Of a stretch of 5,896 nt of DNA, positions 4,944-5,896 are shown one piece after another. The stretch spans positions 33,918-39,813 of the forward strand of contig JAJYGL010000219.1 in the NCBI GenBank assembly GCA_021790625.1, given 5' to 3'. A program made the translations under genes and the position numbers. This stretch comes from Pseudomonadota bacterium. GTDB taxonomy: Bacteria; Pseudomonadota; Gammaproteobacteria; Burkholderiales; Sulfuriferulaceae. The notes under the pieces were generated by a model. That model was not told where the DNA came from and ran no database searches. It was given only the letters and a program-made list of their open reading frames with translations. Numbering within the stretch: the first letter of the stretch is position 1; every line of letters begins with the position of its first letter.

Positions 4944-5896
4944 ATGAAATTCTGGATCGTTGCATTATTGCTCGTCCTGTTGTGCGGAATCGCTCCGGGC
5001 AGTTTGGCCGCGCCTGCGCCTGAGTCTGGTCCGGCCGCGACGACCATTCTGAATCCGGCATTCAAACAAGCGGTGGTCGCTGCGTTGGGCGCCCTGCATA
5101 CGGCCGGTTACGCCTTGCGCGGCAAGCTGGTTCCGATGGGCGAGGAGTTGCTGGCGGTGTTCCTGGCCTTGTCACTGGGCTGGTCGATTTTCAATGGATT
5201 GATGGCGCAACGATTGGACGCAATGTTTAAAGACATCATCAATGAACTTATCATTGCGTTGATCGCGCTGGTGTTGCTGTGGACATGGACCGGGCAGGGT
5301 CAGGCGGGCGGCATGAGCATGTCGAATTTCCTGACCCAGGGGCTGAATGAACTGGTGGCGCCGTTCATTTCTTCTGCGAACGGGGGAGGCACGACACAGG
5401 CGGTGACGACCTCTGTGGCCGAATGGCAGATCGTCGATGATTGTTTTGCGGCCGCGGGCAATATAATGTCCGTCATTCCGAAAATCTGGCAGGGCACAAC
5501 GGTGGGCGGGACCATCTTGAATGTGGTCAAGAACGCGCTGCAAGGCATTTTTATCGGCGAGGCGACGGGCCCCGGGTTTGCCATCGCTTACATCATGCTG
5601 GTAACCGTGGTTTCACTGATTTGCGCACTGACGGTCTTGACTGTCATGCTGTTTGGCCTGTTGTACATCAATTTAGGTGATTTCATCATTTATATTGGTC
5701 TTGCCATTGGCCCGGTGTTTGTGGCGACGCTGGCGTTGCCACCTATTCGGCAAATGTTTACCCGCTGGCTGGATTTCGTGTTGTCAGGAGTTTTTTATAA
5801 AGTGATCGCGGTTGTCATAGCGTCTTTTCTGCCACCGTTATTTGCGGTCATCTCCCAGAATTCGACCACGGTGGTCGCGATGGATAGCGCCTGGAT
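4944..5896 (+). CDS. trbL: TrbL / VirB6-family polytopic channel protein, C-terminus cut off
   Basis: An open frame of 317 codons from ATG 4944 runs off the right edge. It begins with a Sec-type signal or first membrane helix (residues 1-22, possible cleavage after SLA). Hydrophobic segments follow at about 67-87, 101-116, 216-243, 246-267 and 283-303, with a long polar Gly/Thr-rich stretch between about 117 and 210. The segment IGPVFVATLALPPIRQMFTR and the following WLDFVLSGVFYK (about residues 255-286) match the hallmark G-P-x-F, P-x-R, x-x-W pattern of TrbL/VirB6. Family role: inner-membrane subunit of the translocation channel that contacts the transferring DNA. In some systems the VirB6 homologue is also the target that entry-exclusion proteins act on. 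A weak AAAGGCAG ribosome-binding site (4928-4935) precedes the start, 14 bases after the previous gene. The family usually exceeds 400 residues, so perhaps a quarter to a third is missing beyond the window. Confidence 0.9.
   Translation, partial: MKFWIVALLLVLLCGIAPGSLAAPAPESGPAATTILNPAFKQAVVAALGALHTAGYALRGKLVPMGEELLAVFLALSLGWSIFNGLMAQRLDAMFKDIINELIIALIALVLLWTWTGQGQAGGMSMSNFLTQGLNELVAPFISSANGGGTTQAVTTSVAEWQIVDDCFAAAGNIMSVIPKIWQGTTVGGTILNVVKNALQGIFIGEATGPGFAIAYIMLVTVVSLICALTVLTVMLFGLLYINLGDFIIYIGLAIGPVFVATLALPPIRQMFTRWLDFVLSGVFYKVIAVVIASFLPPLFAVISQNSTTVVAMDSAW

Overview
The window lies inside a type IV secretion (conjugation) operon of the Trb / P-type (MPF-T) family, with all genes on the + strand. 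The order read here is trbB (3' end only), trbC, trbD, trbE, trbJ, an EexN/TrbK-like lipoprotein gene, a small membrane-protein gene, and trbL (cut off by the right edge). In VirB terms this is B11-B2-B3-B4-B5-eex-x-B6. This is the Ti-plasmid/ICE-type order, with trbJ-K-L directly after trbE, not the IncP order. The missing neighbours are therefore predicted to be the rest of trbB and perhaps a coupling-protein gene on the left, and trbF, trbG and trbI on the right. The host is probably a Gram-negative proteobacterium: the genes have moderately high GC, Sec signal peptides, a lipobox and Trb-family components. I cannot place the species. Nothing here separates a plasmid from an integrative conjugative element, because no relaxase, origin or integrase is in view.

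Layout: 2-184 is the tail of the TrbB secretion ATPase. A 64-base gap with an AT-rich patch follows. Then come the short two-helix pilin candidate TrbC (249-515), TrbD (529-852), the large ATPase TrbE (854-3313) and the exported coiled-coil-like TrbJ (3331-4221), all tightly packed. A 67-base gap precedes the lipoprotein gene (4289-4669). Its stop codon overlaps the start of an 86-residue basic membrane protein (4669-4929), and the polytopic TrbL starts at 4944. Except for trbB, whose start is off the window, each gene has a plausible ribosome-binding site. These sites move several starts downstream of the longest possible reading frames.

How the genes fit together: TrbB and TrbE power pilus assembly and DNA transfer. 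TrbC is the pilin candidate, TrbD and TrbL are inner-membrane channel parts, and TrbJ is a periplasmic or pilus-associated VirB5-type subunit. The lipoprotein probably stops redundant transfer into cells that already carry the element (entry exclusion).

The most striking observation is that TrbJ and the adjacent exclusion-type lipoprotein, otherwise different proteins, end in nearly the same peptide, TPS-x-YN-x-QQIEQNAW. The DNA differences are mostly synonymous. This suggests a shared docking tail, possibly mimicry of a channel subunit by the exclusion protein. I found no RNA gene, insertion sequence, CRISPR array or clear terminator.
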